A stretch of 21,937 nucleotides of DNA, from NCBI GenBank assembly GCA_964640385.1, contig CAZXFL010000026.1, forward strand, positions 1 to 21,937, given 5' to 3'. The notes beneath the pieces were generated by a model. It saw nothing but the letters and a program-made list of their open reading frames with translations, searched no databases and was not told where the DNA came from. Positions 6,846 through 14,381 of the stretch are shown one piece after another (within the stretch, counting starts at the first letter, position 1; each line of letters begins with the position of its first letter). Made by a program: the position numbers and the translations under genes. The stretch comes from JBBDIK01 sp964640385 (lineage in GTDB: Bacteria; Actinomycetota; UBA4738; JBBDHU01).

Positions 6846-7739
6846 ATGCGCGTTGAGCACACATCCGCAGAGGAGATCGAGCTGCTCGTGGCCCGGTTCG
6901 CGGCGGCCGACGCCCCCATCGACCCCGAAGTCAGGCTGGATGAGATCGGGTTCGACTCGCTGTCGTTCGTCGAGTTCGCTGCCGCAGCGCAGGAGGAACT
7001 CGGGGTTGACCTCCCCGATGCCGCCCTGCCGGTGACGGTCGGCGATCTGGTGGAGCTGGCGGCCCGATCCCGCTCCGCCATGCGGGGACCGCCGGTGGCC
7101 ATCCCGGCGGGCATGGGGCGTTACCAGTCGATGGTCCGCGGCCTCGCCGAGCCGACCGCGCGCTGGTTGTTCCGGCTCCGGGTCGACGGTCGGGAGAACC
7201 TGCCGGGGCGCGGTCCGGTCATCCTGTGTCTCAACCACGACAGCGCGATCGACGTCGTCGTCACCATCGTGGCTGCGCATCGTCCGCTCGTGGTGATGGG
7301 GAAGAAGGAGATCTTCATCTCCCGGCTCGTCTCGCAGCTCTTCCACGAGATGGGGGCGTTCCCCGTGGACCGCGATCGGTGGGACCGGCGTGCTGTGGAG
7401 ATCTCCTTGGCGGCGCTGGACAAGGGACACGCGCTGGCGATGTGGCCCGAAGGAACGCGTGCGGCCCACGAACTCCTCCCGTTCCTTCCGGGAGCGGCCT
7501 GGCTCGCGCTGGCCCGCGGGGTGCCGCTCGTCCCGGCCGCCATCATCGGCTCGGGACACGCGTGGCCGCGCAACCGGCCGTTGCCGAAGCGCTATCCGGT
7601 CCGAGTGTCCATCGGGCAAGCGATCGCGGTCGAGCGTGTGGATGCGCCGAGCGAGCGGCTACGCAGGGCCCCGGAGATCACGCTGCAGCTCCGGGAACGC
7701 GTCGAGGAACTCCTCGGGGGATCCGGAGACGTCGGCTAG
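6846..7739 (+). CDS. Acyl carrier protein domain fused to a PlsC-type 1-acyl-glycerol-3-phosphate acyltransferase-like domain
   Basis: The protein has 297 residues. Residues 5-75 resemble an acyl carrier protein: a helix, then GFDSLSFVEF with the expected phosphopantetheine serine S38, then the typical LGVDLPD...TVGDLVEL segment. Residues 100-290 are an LPLAT/PlsC domain with catalytic HX4D (H131, D136) and EGTR (202-205) after GAFPVDRD. PlsC enzymes move acyl chains from acyl-ACP or acyl-CoA to lysophosphatidate or other hydroxyls at the membrane. A tethered ACP would supply the donor. I took ATG 6846 because the ACP fold starts right after it; an in-frame ATG at 6780 would add 22 residues overlapping the divergent promoter region. 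The gene converges on lipB, sharing a CTAG that holds both stops. The true acceptor is unknown, and it may be a regulatory or specialised lipid acyltransferase. Confidence 0.88.
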   Translation: MRVEHTSAEEIELLVARFAAADAPIDPEVRLDEIGFDSLSFVEFAAAAQEELGVDLPDAALPVTVGDLVELAARSRSAMRGPPVAIPAGMGRYQSMVRGLAEPTARWLFRLRVDGRENLPGRGPVILCLNHDSAIDVVVTIVAAHRPLVVMGKKEIFISRLVSQLFHEMGAFPVDRDRWDRRAVEISLAALDKGHALAMWPEGTRAAHELLPFLPGAAWLALARGVPLVPAAIIGSGHAWPRNRPLPKRYPVRVSIGQAIAVERVDAPSERLRRAPEITLQLRERVEELLGGSGDVG

Positions 7740-8443
7740 CATTCCGCGGCTACGGCGGGCGCATCGAACTCGTCGCCGATATCGCGTGGGGCCGGAACCA
7801 GGGTGGTCCCGAACACCTCGGCGGCGTGACGCTCGGCGAGTGGGGCCACCTCAGCAACCGAGACCGCCCGCCCGGCCAGAGTGCTCAGCGAGGCGACGGA
7901 ACGGTCGGCAAGACCGCAAGGGACGATCGCGTCGAACCACGACAGATCGGTCGAGCAGTTGAGTCCGAACCCGTGGAGCGTCACCTTCGCGGCGGAAAGC
8001 CGCACGCCGATCGCGCACACCTTCGCCGGCCCCGCCCACACGCCGGTCTGCCGGGCGTCGCGGGTGAGTGGCAGGCCGAGGTCGGCTCCGACCCGGATCA
8101 CGACGTCCTCCATCCGCCGTAGGTGCGGGATCACGTCGAGCCGCGAGTCCAGCTTCACGATCGGGTAGCTGACGAGCTGTCCGGGCCCGTGGAAAGTGAG
8201 GCTTCCGCCGCGGTCCACGTTTCGGAGGGCCGCACCGCGCGCCCGCATCTGTTCCTCAGTCCAACGCACGTGAGCCGGGTCGGACCGGCGCCCGGCCGTA
8301 TAGACGGGAGGATGCTCCAACAAGACCAGGACGTCGGGGATGAGGTCGTCGGCACGCCGCGCGGCCAGATCGTGCATCGCGTCGAAGGCGAGGTCATAGG
8401 GGACCGGCCCCGGCGGCCGGACGAGCCACGTCTCGGGCGTCAC
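7736..8443 (-). CDS. lipB: Lipoyl(octanoyl) transferase
   Basis: LipB moves octanoate from octanoyl-ACP to the lipoyl-domain lysine of E2 subunits, the step before LipA. The protein has 235 residues from GTG 8443. Family signatures are RGGSLTFHGPGQLVSYPI (79-96), catalytic K141 in GPAKVCAIG, and the acyl-thioester cysteine C176 in IVPCG. The GTG overlaps the E2 stop as GTGA, so lipB is translationally coupled to the gene of its probable substrate. An in-frame ATG 33 codons upstream was rejected because that stretch lies inside E2 and has no LipB similarity. The stop codon shares the CTAG at 7736-7739 with the convergent acyltransferase gene. Last gene of the lpd-E1-E2 operon. Confidence 0.97.
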   Translation of the reverse strand: MTPETWLVRPPGPVPYDLAFDAMHDLAARRADDLIPDVLVLLEHPPVYTAGRRSDPAHVRWTEEQMRARGAALRNVDRGGSLTFHGPGQLVSYPIVKLDSRLDVIPHLRRMEDVVIRVGADLGLPLTRDARQTGVWAGPAKVCAIGVRLSAAKVTLHGFGLNCSTDLSWFDAIVPCGLADRSVASLSTLAGRAVSVAEVAPLAERHAAEVFGTTLVPAPRDIGDEFDAPAVAAEC

Positions 8444-9705
8444 GATCCGAGATCCTCGGCGAAGTCCCAGGTCTCCAGGTTCGTCTTGACGCGTGCGAGG
8501 AACTGCGAAGCGAGTGCGCCGTCGATGACCCGGTGGTCCCACGACATCGACAGGTATACCCGATGGCGGATCGCGATCGCGTCGTCAACGACCACCGGGC
8601 GCCTCTCGACCGCGTCCAACGAAAGGATGGCCGTGTTCGGCTGGTTGATGATTGGGACCGACATGATCGACCCGAACGGGCCGGGGTTCGTGATCGTGAA
8701 CGTCGCCCCGTGGACCTCGTCGGGGGCGAGCTGCTTGGCGCGCGCCCGGGCCGCGATGTCGCCGATCGCTCGCGCGAGCCCCACGAGGTTCATCGAGTCG
8801 GCATCCGCGATCACCGGGACGATGAGCCCTTCCTCGTAGGCGACCGCGATCCCGAGGTTCACGTACCGGCGGACGACGAGGTCATCCCCGCGGAGTTCGG
8901 CGTTAACGTGTGGGAACTCGAGCAAGGCATCGCAGACCGCCCGCGACAGGAACGGCATGTAGGTCAGGGGGACGCCTTCCCGATCGCGGAAGGCCTCTTT
9001 CTCCCTGGCGCGGAGCCGGGCCACGTTCTCGAGGTCGACGTCGACCATCGACCAGGCGCGCGCCGACGTCTGCACGCTCTCGTGCATGTGCTTGGCGATG
9101 CGCTTGCGGATGTGCGACAGCGGGACGATCTCTTCGCGCGCCCCGTCGGCGGAGGGAACCACCCGCAGCTTCGGCGCCGCGGGTCGGTCGGCCTTGGCCA
9201 GATGCGTTTCGATGTCGCCTTTCGTGATCCGGCCACCGGCGCCGGTCCCGTCGACCTCGTTGAGATCCACGCCGTGCTCTGCGGCGAGCTTGCGAACGAT
9301 CGGCGACAGGATCTTGCTGCGGAGACCCCCGCCGGCAAGGGTGGAACCCGGAGCGGATCGTCCCGCCGCACCCTTGCCTACCGGCCTCCTTGCCCCCTCC
9401 GTTGACCGGTCCGCACCATCGGCGTCGGTGGCATCTGCCGAGCCCGCGGCGGCGCCCGCGTCCGCCACGCTGCCGTCGATCGTGGCCAGCTCGGTGCCGA
9501 CGGACACGGTTTCGCCTTCGGGGACGAGGATCGCGGACAGGACGCCGGCTGCCGGCGACGGGATCTCGGTGTCGACCTTGTCCGTCGAGATCTCGAACAG
9601 CGGCTCGTCGGCGGCGACGGTCTCGCCGACCTGCTTGAGCCAACGGATGATCGTTCCCTCCAGCACCGTTTCTCCGAGCTGCGGCATCGTGATGGAGGTC
9701 GTCAT
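8440..9705 (-). CDS. Dihydrolipoamide acyltransferase (E2) of a 2-oxo acid dehydrogenase complex
   Basis: E2 forms the core of the complex and transfers the acyl group from lipoate to CoA. The 421 residues contain one lipoyl domain (1-78) with the modified lysine K43 in STDKVDTEIPSP, an Ala/Gly/Asp-rich flexible linker (80-128), a peripheral subunit-binding domain (131-169, SPIVRKLAAEHG...GTGAGGRITKGDI), and a catalytic domain (about 192-421) with the DHRVIDG motif (H391, D395). The ATG at 9705 follows the E1-beta stop after one base. The stop overlaps lipB. The sequence does not tell me whether the acyl group is acetyl or branched-chain: PDH, BCKDH and acetoin-type E2s share this architecture. 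Confidence 0.95.
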   Translation of the reverse strand: MTTSITMPQLGETVLEGTIIRWLKQVGETVAADEPLFEISTDKVDTEIPSPAAGVLSAILVPEGETVSVGTELATIDGSVADAGAAAGSADATDADGADRSTEGARRPVGKGAAGRSAPGSTLAGGGLRSKILSPIVRKLAAEHGVDLNEVDGTGAGGRITKGDIETHLAKADRPAAPKLRVVPSADGAREEIVPLSHIRKRIAKHMHESVQTSARAWSMVDVDLENVARLRAREKEAFRDREGVPLTYMPFLSRAVCDALLEFPHVNAELRGDDLVVRRYVNLGIAVAYEEGLIVPVIADADSMNLVGLARAIGDIAARARAKQLAPDEVHGATFTITNPGPFGSIMSVPIINQPNTAILSLDAVERRPVVVDDAIAIRHRVYLSMSWDHRVIDGALASQFLARVKTNLETWDFAEDLGS

Positions 9706-9706
9706 C

Positions 9707-10756
9707 TCACCACTCCACCAGCGAGCGAACCGCGGCCATGATCTCGGGAACCTGAGGCAGGAAGGCGTCCTCCAAGGGGGGAGAGAAGGGGACGGGCACG
9801 TTCGGCGGGGCGAGGCGCATGACCGGCGCGTCGAGGTGCTCGAACGCATCCTCCGCGATCTGCGCCGCAACCTCGGCCCCGATCCCCAGGAACCGGTGCG
9901 ACTCGTACACGATCAGGGCGCGCGACGTCTTGGCGACCGAGGCTATCACGGTCTCGGAGTCCAGCGGCGAAACCGTCCGCAGGTCTACCACCTCGGCTGA
10001 GATGCCGTCGGCGGCCAGGTCTTCGGCTGCCTCCAGTGCCAGGTGCACCATCGCGCCGTAGCTGACGATCGTGCAGTCGGTCCCCTCGAGCTGCACCTTC
10101 GCCTTCCCGATCGGCACCAGGAAGTCCGGGTCGTCCGGGACCGCCTCCTTGATCCGGCGGTAGATCCACTTGTGCTCGAAGAAGATGCAGGGGTTGTCGT
10201 CGCGGATCGCCGACTTCAGCAAGCCCTTGGCGTCCGACGGGAACGCCGGGCAGATCACCTTGAAGCCGGGGGAGTGGGCGAACCACGGCTCCGGGTTCTG
10301 AGAGTGGAAGTTGCTGGCACGCACCCCGCCGCCGGAGGGCCCCCGGACCACCATCGGCAGCGGCACGCCGGTCCGGTAGTGGTACTTGCCCGCCACGTTG
10401 ACCAGCTCGTCGAACCCGTTCGCGATGAAGTCGGCGTACTGCACCTCGGCGACAGGACGCAGGCCCGACATCGCGGAGCCGACCGCCATCCCCATGATCG
10501 TCTCCTCGCAGATCGGCGTGTCCATGATGCGTTCCGAGCCGAACCGCTCGATGAAACCCTCGGTGAGCTTGAACGCACCGCCGTAGACCCCGATGTCCTC
10601 GCCCAGGCAGTAGACCGCCGGGTCCCGTTCCATCTCCTCCCAGAGCCCTTCGGCGATCGCGACGAGGTAGGTGGCTTCGCCCTGCGGGGTGCGCTTGCCG
10701 CGCGGCTCCGCGCCGTGGCCGGCTGCACCCGTGTCGACCGTCGCGCCTTTGGCCAT
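9707..10756 (-). CDS. 2-oxo acid dehydrogenase E1 component, beta subunit
   Basis: This is the beta half of the heterotetrameric thiamine-diphosphate E1, which decarboxylates the 2-oxo acid and acylates lipoate. The protein has 349 residues. LGEDIGVYGGAFKLTEG (51-67) includes the probable TPP-activating glutamate E53. ICEETIMGMAVGSAM (82-96) is the next family block, and the C-terminal transketolase domain contains EVVDLRTVSPLD (255-266). Start ATG 10756 overlaps the E1-alpha stop by one base (TGATG), with a GGAGG site about nine bases upstream. The first 25 residues are a variable extension. The stop is one base from E2. The frame stays open far upstream across E1-alpha, but that is antiparallel-free GC-rich noise in another frame. 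Confidence 0.95.
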   Translation of the reverse strand: MAKGATVDTGAAGHGAEPRGKRTPQGEATYLVAIAEGLWEEMERDPAVYCLGEDIGVYGGAFKLTEGFIERFGSERIMDTPICEETIMGMAVGSAMSGLRPVAEVQYADFIANGFDELVNVAGKYHYRTGVPLPMVVRGPSGGGVRASNFHSQNPEPWFAHSPGFKVICPAFPSDAKGLLKSAIRDDNPCIFFEHKWIYRRIKEAVPDDPDFLVPIGKAKVQLEGTDCTIVSYGAMVHLALEAAEDLAADGISAEVVDLRTVSPLDSETVIASVAKTSRALIVYESHRFLGIGAEVAAQIAEDAFEHLDAPVMRLAPPNVPVPFSPPLEDAFLPQVPEIMAAVRSLVEW

Positions 10757-11739
10757 CAGCCCGTTCCTCCCTCGCGGCTCGGCTCGCTCGTCCAGTAACC
10801 GTCGTCGGTGAACAGTCCCTTGTCCACGTCCTCCGGGATCGGGAAGGGCGAGGCTTGCGCGAAATCGAACCCCTCCTGGAATCCGCGTTCGACCTCCTGG
10901 TCCAGCGCGGCGACGTCGTCCTCGGTCACGATGCGCTCCGCCAGGAGCAGGTCCTGGAAGCGCTTCACGGGATCTCGGTTGGTCATGTACTCGTCCAGCA
11001 GGGCCTTGTCGACGTAGGTGGCCGGGTCGTGACCCGCGTGACCCTTCCAGCGCAAGGAGACGGACTCGATCAGCGTCGGTCCGTCCCCGTTCCGCGCCCG
11101 GTCGACTGCCTCGCGGGCGGCCACGTATACCTTCAGGACGTCGGCGCCGTCGACCCGTGCCCCCGGCATCCCGTAGGAGCTGGAGCGTTCCGCGATCGTC
11201 GGGATCTTGAACTCCAACGGGTTCGGCGTCGAGTAGGCGTAGAGGTTGTTGTTCACGACCCACACGACGGGCAGGTCGTGGATCGCCGACACGTTCAGCG
11301 ACTCGTGCCAGCGCCCGTTCGAGGTCGAGCCGTCGCCGCAGATCGCCAGCGCGACGTGAGGCTCTCCTCGACGCTTGAAGGCGAGCGCCACCCCGGCGGC
11401 GACGGGATAGGCGTCGGGCAGCATCGACACGACGGCGAACGTGCGGGCCCCGGCCCAGTCGCCGATGTGGCTGTTCCCGTCCCGCCCACGCGTGTAGCCG
11501 TCGATGCGTCCCCAGAACTGGGCCATGACCCGCTTGAGGTCCAGGCCCTTCGTGAGCTGCGCGCTGAGGTCGCGGTGCGTCGTCAGGAGCGCGTCGTCGG
11601 CCTCGAGCGCCGAGGCCGCACCGATGTGCGTTCCCTCCTGTCCCCGCCCGGAATAGATCGCGCCCGGCAGGCGCCCTTGCCGGTACAGGGCGTCCATCCG
11701 TTCGTCGAAGTAGCGGCACAGCTTCAGCTCGTGCAGCAT
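10756..11739 (-). CDS. 2-oxo acid dehydrogenase E1 component, alpha subunit (probably starts further upstream)
   Basis: The alpha subunit binds Mg-TPP through ICGDGSTSNG (133-142) and the NNN at 163-165, about 27 residues later. The phosphorylation-loop region appears as GHAGHDP (233-239). The GDGSTSNG...HESLN and NNNLYAYSTP blocks do not decide between pyruvate, acetoin and branched-chain types. From ATG 11739 the protein has 327 residues, but this cuts the first conserved helix, and no ribosome binding site precedes it. Upstream and in frame are 22 sense codons back to a CTG at 11805, which sits just behind GGAGGA and immediately after the lpd stop. A 349-residue protein from that CTG is the more natural reading. 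No ATG, GTG or TTG lies between. Confidence 0.93.
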   Translation of the reverse strand: MLHELKLCRYFDERMDALYRQGRLPGAIYSGRGQEGTHIGAASALEADDALLTTHRDLSAQLTKGLDLKRVMAQFWGRIDGYTRGRDGNSHIGDWAGARTFAVVSMLPDAYPVAAGVALAFKRRGEPHVALAICGDGSTSNGRWHESLNVSAIHDLPVVWVVNNNLYAYSTPNPLEFKIPTIAERSSSYGMPGARVDGADVLKVYVAAREAVDRARNGDGPTLIESVSLRWKGHAGHDPATYVDKALLDEYMTNRDPVKRFQDLLLAERIVTEDDVAALDQEVERGFQEGFDFAQASPFPIPEDVDKGLFTDDGYWTSEPSREGGTG

Positions 11740-11814
11740 GAGCCGGAGCCGGTCGGCGTCGAGCCCCGCCGCCGCGATGTCCGCGTCCTTCGCCCTGGTC
11801 GCCAGTGGTCCTCC

Positions 11815-13209
11815 CTACGTGTGGAGCGGCTTGCCCGCGAGTGCAAGGGCCGCTTCACCCATCGCCTCGCCGAGCGTCGGATGCGGATGGATGAGGGCGG
11901 CCACCTCCCCGGCCGTCGCTTCCCAGTTCGTGATGAGCATGCCTTCGGAGATCAGATCGGTCACGTGGGGGCCGAGCATGTGGACCCCGAGGATCTGCCC
12001 GCTGCCGGTGTCCGCGACCAGCTTGGTGATCCCCCCCTCACCCACGATGTTCGCCTTCCCGAGTCCCTGCATGTTGAAGACCTGCGTCGTCACGTCGTAG
12101 CCGCGTTCGCGAGCCGCCTCCTCGGTCAGCCCGACCGAGGCTACCTCGGGCGTGCAGAACGTCACGCGCGGGACGCCGTCGTAGTCCACCGGCGGCACGT
12201 CTGTCCCGGCGATCCGCTCGGCAACGGCGATGCCTTCGGCGAACGCGACGTGCGCGAACTGCATAGGCGTCGCAGCGACGTCGCCGACGGCCCACACGTG
12301 GTCCGCGGTGGTCTGGAGCCGGTCGTTTACCTTCACGAACCCGCGATCGAGCTCGACACCGGCGGCCTCGAACCCGGCGCCTTCGGTGACGGGAGCGCGG
12401 CCGATCGCGACGAGGCACACCTCAGCAGCAGCGGTCTCCTCGGCGCCCTCAACCTCGAAGGTCACGTTCACTCCATCGGCCGTTTCGGTCACGTCCTTCA
12501 CCGAGGCGCCGGTCTTGACCGTGATGCGGCGACGCCGGAACTCTCGAGAGAGCTGATCGGAGATCTCCGTGTCCTCCAGTGGAGCGATCCGGGGAAGCGC
12601 CTCCAGCAGGCTGACTTCGGCCCCCATCGAGCGGTAGAAGGACGCGAACTCGAGTCCGATGGCTCCGCCGCCGATGATAACCACCGATGCCGGCAGGCTC
12701 GGGAACGTGAGCGCCTCGTCACTGGTGAGGATCCGCTCAGCAGCGGTTACGTTCGGCAGCAACCGCGGGCGCGATCCGGAGGCGAGGACCACGTCGGTGG
12801 CATCCAGTGTTCTCCCGTCGACCTCGACTCCAGGGCCCGCAACCAGGACGGCATCACCCCGGATCACCTCGATCCGACGTGAGTCGACGAGGTGGGTGAG
12901 CCCCTTGACGAGTTTGTCGACGATCTTGGCTTGGAACGCGAGGATCCCGTCCCAGTCGGGTTCGCCGGAGGCGATGATGCCCCAGGTCTTCGCGCGGTTC
13001 ACCTCGTCCAGGACCTCCGCGGAGCGCAGGAGCGCCTTGGTCGGGATGCAACCGCGCAACAGACAGGTCCCGCCGAGGCGTTCGTCGCGCTCGACCAGCG
13101 CGACCCGTTTGCCCAGTTGGGCCGCGCGCAGGGCCGTCGCGTAGCCGCCGGTACCGCCGCCGATCACGGCGACGTCGACCTTCGGGAGCTCGGAGCGTTC
13201 GGTTTCCAC
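11815..13209 (-). CDS. lpdA: Dihydrolipoyl dehydrogenase (E3)
   Basis: E3 reoxidises dihydrolipoamide on E2 and passes electrons via FAD and a disulfide to NAD+. The protein has about 464 residues. Near the N-terminus is the FAD-binding GGGTGGYATA, followed by the redox disulfide motif GGTCLLRGCIPTKALL with both cysteines. The NAD-binding GGGAIGLEFA lies mid-protein, then the second FAD motif (AVGDVAATPMQFAHVA), and the C-terminal catalytic His-Glu in HPHPTLGEAMGEA. I chose GTG 13209 because the FAD motif begins about 12 residues later; the open frame upstream runs through the regulator gene in another frame. The leader lacks a clear ribosome binding site, and TAGTAT (13220-13225) suggests a near-leaderless start. 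The stop TAG leads directly into the GGAGGA before E1-alpha. Confidence 0.95.
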   Translation of the reverse strand: METERSELPKVDVAVIGGGTGGYATALRAAQLGKRVALVERDERLGGTCLLRGCIPTKALLRSAEVLDEVNRAKTWGIIASGEPDWDGILAFQAKIVDKLVKGLTHLVDSRRIEVIRGDAVLVAGPGVEVDGRTLDATDVVLASGSRPRLLPNVTAAERILTSDEALTFPSLPASVVIIGGGAIGLEFASFYRSMGAEVSLLEALPRIAPLEDTEISDQLSREFRRRRITVKTGASVKDVTETADGVNVTFEVEGAEETAAAEVCLVAIGRAPVTEGAGFEAAGVELDRGFVKVNDRLQTTADHVWAVGDVAATPMQFAHVAFAEGIAVAERIAGTDVPPVDYDGVPRVTFCTPEVASVGLTEEAARERGYDVTTQVFNMQGLGKANIVGEGGITKLVADTGSGQILGVHMLGPHVTDLISEGMLITNWEATAGEVAALIHPHPTLGEAMGEAALALAGKPLHT

Positions 13210-13219
13210 GGCTGGGTCG

Positions 13220-13225
13220 ATACTA
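13220..13225 (-). promoter_or_regulatory. Candidate -10 element for lpdA
   Basis: The minus strand reads TAGTAT, ten bases before the GTG start of lpdA. It would give a leader of only a few bases. No -35 match is visible, and a hairpin (13227-13244) overlaps the upstream side. It would let the dehydrogenase operon be transcribed separately from the response regulator. Confidence 0.35.
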
Positions 13226-13226
13226 A

Positions 13227-13244
13227 CCCTGGCCGTGCCCAGGG
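13227..13244 (-). terminator. Hairpin between response regulator and lpdA (possible weak terminator or attenuator)
   Basis: CCCTGG and CCAGGG form a 6-bp stem with a 6-nt loop. On the minus strand the stem is followed by TTAGTAT, a poor U-tract. The hairpin lies 12 nt after the regulator stop. It could partly terminate the regulator transcript or mark a processing point; it is too short for a confident terminator call. Confidence 0.35.
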
Positions 13245-13256
13245 CCCATCCGCCGC

Positions 13257-13886
13257 CTACTCGACCAGGCCCTTGCGGATCGCGATGGCGACCGCCTGTG
13301 CCCGGTCGTTCGCGCCGAGCTTCTCGAAGATGCGCTCGAGGTGGGTCTTCACGGTGTGCGGCGAGATACCAAGCTCTTGGGCGACGACCTTGGTCGTGGC
13401 ACCGTAGGCGACCTTCTGCAGGATCTCGGTCTCGCGCTTGGACAGCTGCGCTTCCGACGGCGTCCGATCGACGAGGTGGACCTCCTCGATGAATGCCCGC
13501 GTGAGCTTCGGGTGGATGACCGCCTTGCCCTCCAGGGCGAGCCGGGCCGCGTTCACGAGCTCTTCGGCGGAGGAGTCCTTGAGCAGGTAGCCGGAAACGC
13601 CGGCCTGGATGGCCTCGGCGATAGCCGCCCGAGACTCGTCCACCGTGAACAGGATGACCTTCGTGTCGGGTGCCACCTCGCGCAGGGCTCGGGTAGCTTC
13701 GATGCCCCCCATCCCAGGCATGCGCACATCCATGAACACGACGTCCGGGGTGAGTTCCGGGATGAGCTCGACCGCTTGTTCGCCGGTCGAGGCTTCGCCC
13801 ACGATGTCGATGTCGCGCGAGGTCGACAATGCGGTGCGCAAACCATCCCTCGTGACTGGATGGTCGTCCACGATCAGCACCCGCAT
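13257..13886 (-). CDS. NarL/LuxR-family response regulator
   Basis: This is a DNA-binding response regulator of 209 residues. The receiver domain (1-120) has acidic pocket D7 and D8, phospho-acceptor D53 in FMDVRMPG, T81 and K103, so it should be phosphorylatable. The C-terminal LuxR-type helix-turn-helix (about 148-205) contains LSKRETEIL and GISPHTVKTHLERIFEKL. Start ATG 13886 has an AGGGGG site just upstream. No kinase is adjacent. The gene runs toward lpdA on the same strand with a 47-nt gap, so at least some read-through into the dehydrogenase operon is likely. It diverges from the SufT-like gene across 59 nt. The kinase at 3882-6743 is a possible partner, though NarL-type regulators more often pair with HisKA_3 kinases and that one has a classical HisKA domain. 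Confidence 0.95.
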   Translation of the reverse strand: MRVLIVDDHPVTRDGLRTALSTSRDIDIVGEASTGEQAVELIPELTPDVVFMDVRMPGMGGIEATRALREVAPDTKVILFTVDESRAAIAEAIQAGVSGYLLKDSSAEELVNAARLALEGKAVIHPKLTRAFIEEVHLVDRTPSEAQLSKRETEILQKVAYGATTKVVAQELGISPHTVKTHLERIFEKLGANDRAQAVAIAIRKGLVE

Positions 13887-13920
13887 CCGTTCCCCCTCGG
13901 TCGGTTCGTCGGTTGGCCCT

Positions 13921-13927
13921 TAGGATA
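13921..13927. promoter_or_regulatory. Symmetric -10 element shared by divergent response regulator and sufT-like promoters
   Basis: TAGGATA contains TAGGAT on the plus strand (13921-13926) and TATCCT on the minus strand (13922-13927), overlapping by five bases. The plus start would fall near 13933, just ahead of the AGAGGGGG ribosome binding site of the SufT-like gene. The minus start would fall near 13915, leaving a leader of about 29 nt for the regulator. Symmetric TANNNTA elements are a known source of bidirectional transcription in bacteria. Confidence 0.45.
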
Positions 13928-13945
13928 GTCTCCAGAGGGGGCGAC

Positions 13946-14356
13946 ATGCTGGAACCTGAGCAGACCGATGTCGAGGCACCGTCCGTGGCCGACGAGGGCA
14001 CCTCGGAGACCAATGGGGGGACCGCCGACGCCGTACGCCCGGAGGGCGGAGGTGGCCCGGCCACCAAGGAACAGATCCTCGAGGCGCTGAAGGTGGTCGT
14101 CGATCCCGAACTGGGCATCAACATCGTCGACCTCGGCCTGGTCTACGAGGTCACGAACGACGAGGGCAAGGTCCACGTCGAGTACAGCTTGACTACGATG
14201 GGCTGCCCGATTGGCCCGCTCATCGAGGCCCAGATGCAAGAGGCGGTCGCGACGCTCGAGGGGGTGTCGTCGCTGACGCCCGAGATGGTGCTGCGGCCCG
14301 CCTGGACCCCGGAGATGATGTCCGAAGACGCCAAGGCCGCCCTCGGGGTCTTCTAG
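13946..14356 (+). CDS. sufT: SufT-like iron-sulfur assembly factor (MIP18/DUF59 family)
   Basis: This is a MIP18-family protein of 136 residues. Members help mature Fe-S proteins; SufT of Staphylococcus aureus is needed when demand for lipoate is high. After a low-complexity acidic N-terminus (1-38) comes the conserved core: DPELGINIVDLGLVYEV (53-69), then TTMGCPIG with the key cysteine C87, and the C-terminal block PAWTPEMMS (118-126). Start ATG 13946 has AGAGGGGG upstream at 13934-13941; an in-frame ATG 11 codons earlier precedes that site and is unlikely. In actinobacterial suf operons sufT usually sits at the 3' end, after sufU. Here it is alone, about 4.3 kb upstream of sufB. Related DUF59 proteins (PaaD-like) have other roles, so the gene symbol is tentative. 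Confidence 0.85.
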   Translation: MLEPEQTDVEAPSVADEGTSETNGGTADAVRPEGGGGPATKEQILEALKVVVDPELGINIVDLGLVYEVTNDEGKVHVEYSLTTMGCPIGPLIEAQMQEAVATLEGVSSLTPEMVLRPAWTPEMMSEDAKAALGVF

Positions 14357-14381
14357 ACGGCTCCATCGGCCACCCTCGAGG

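Noticed and set aside
6744..7619. N-terminal extension of the histidine kinase by 292 codons
   Set aside because: The extension is antisense to the ACP-acyltransferase gene and has shadow-frame composition. The ATG at 6743 has a strong ribosome binding site and precedes the first PAS domain.
10855..12882. A 675-codon open frame on the plus strand
   Set aside because: It is antisense to E1-alpha and lpd, whose cofactor motifs are unmistakable. It shows no recognisable domain.
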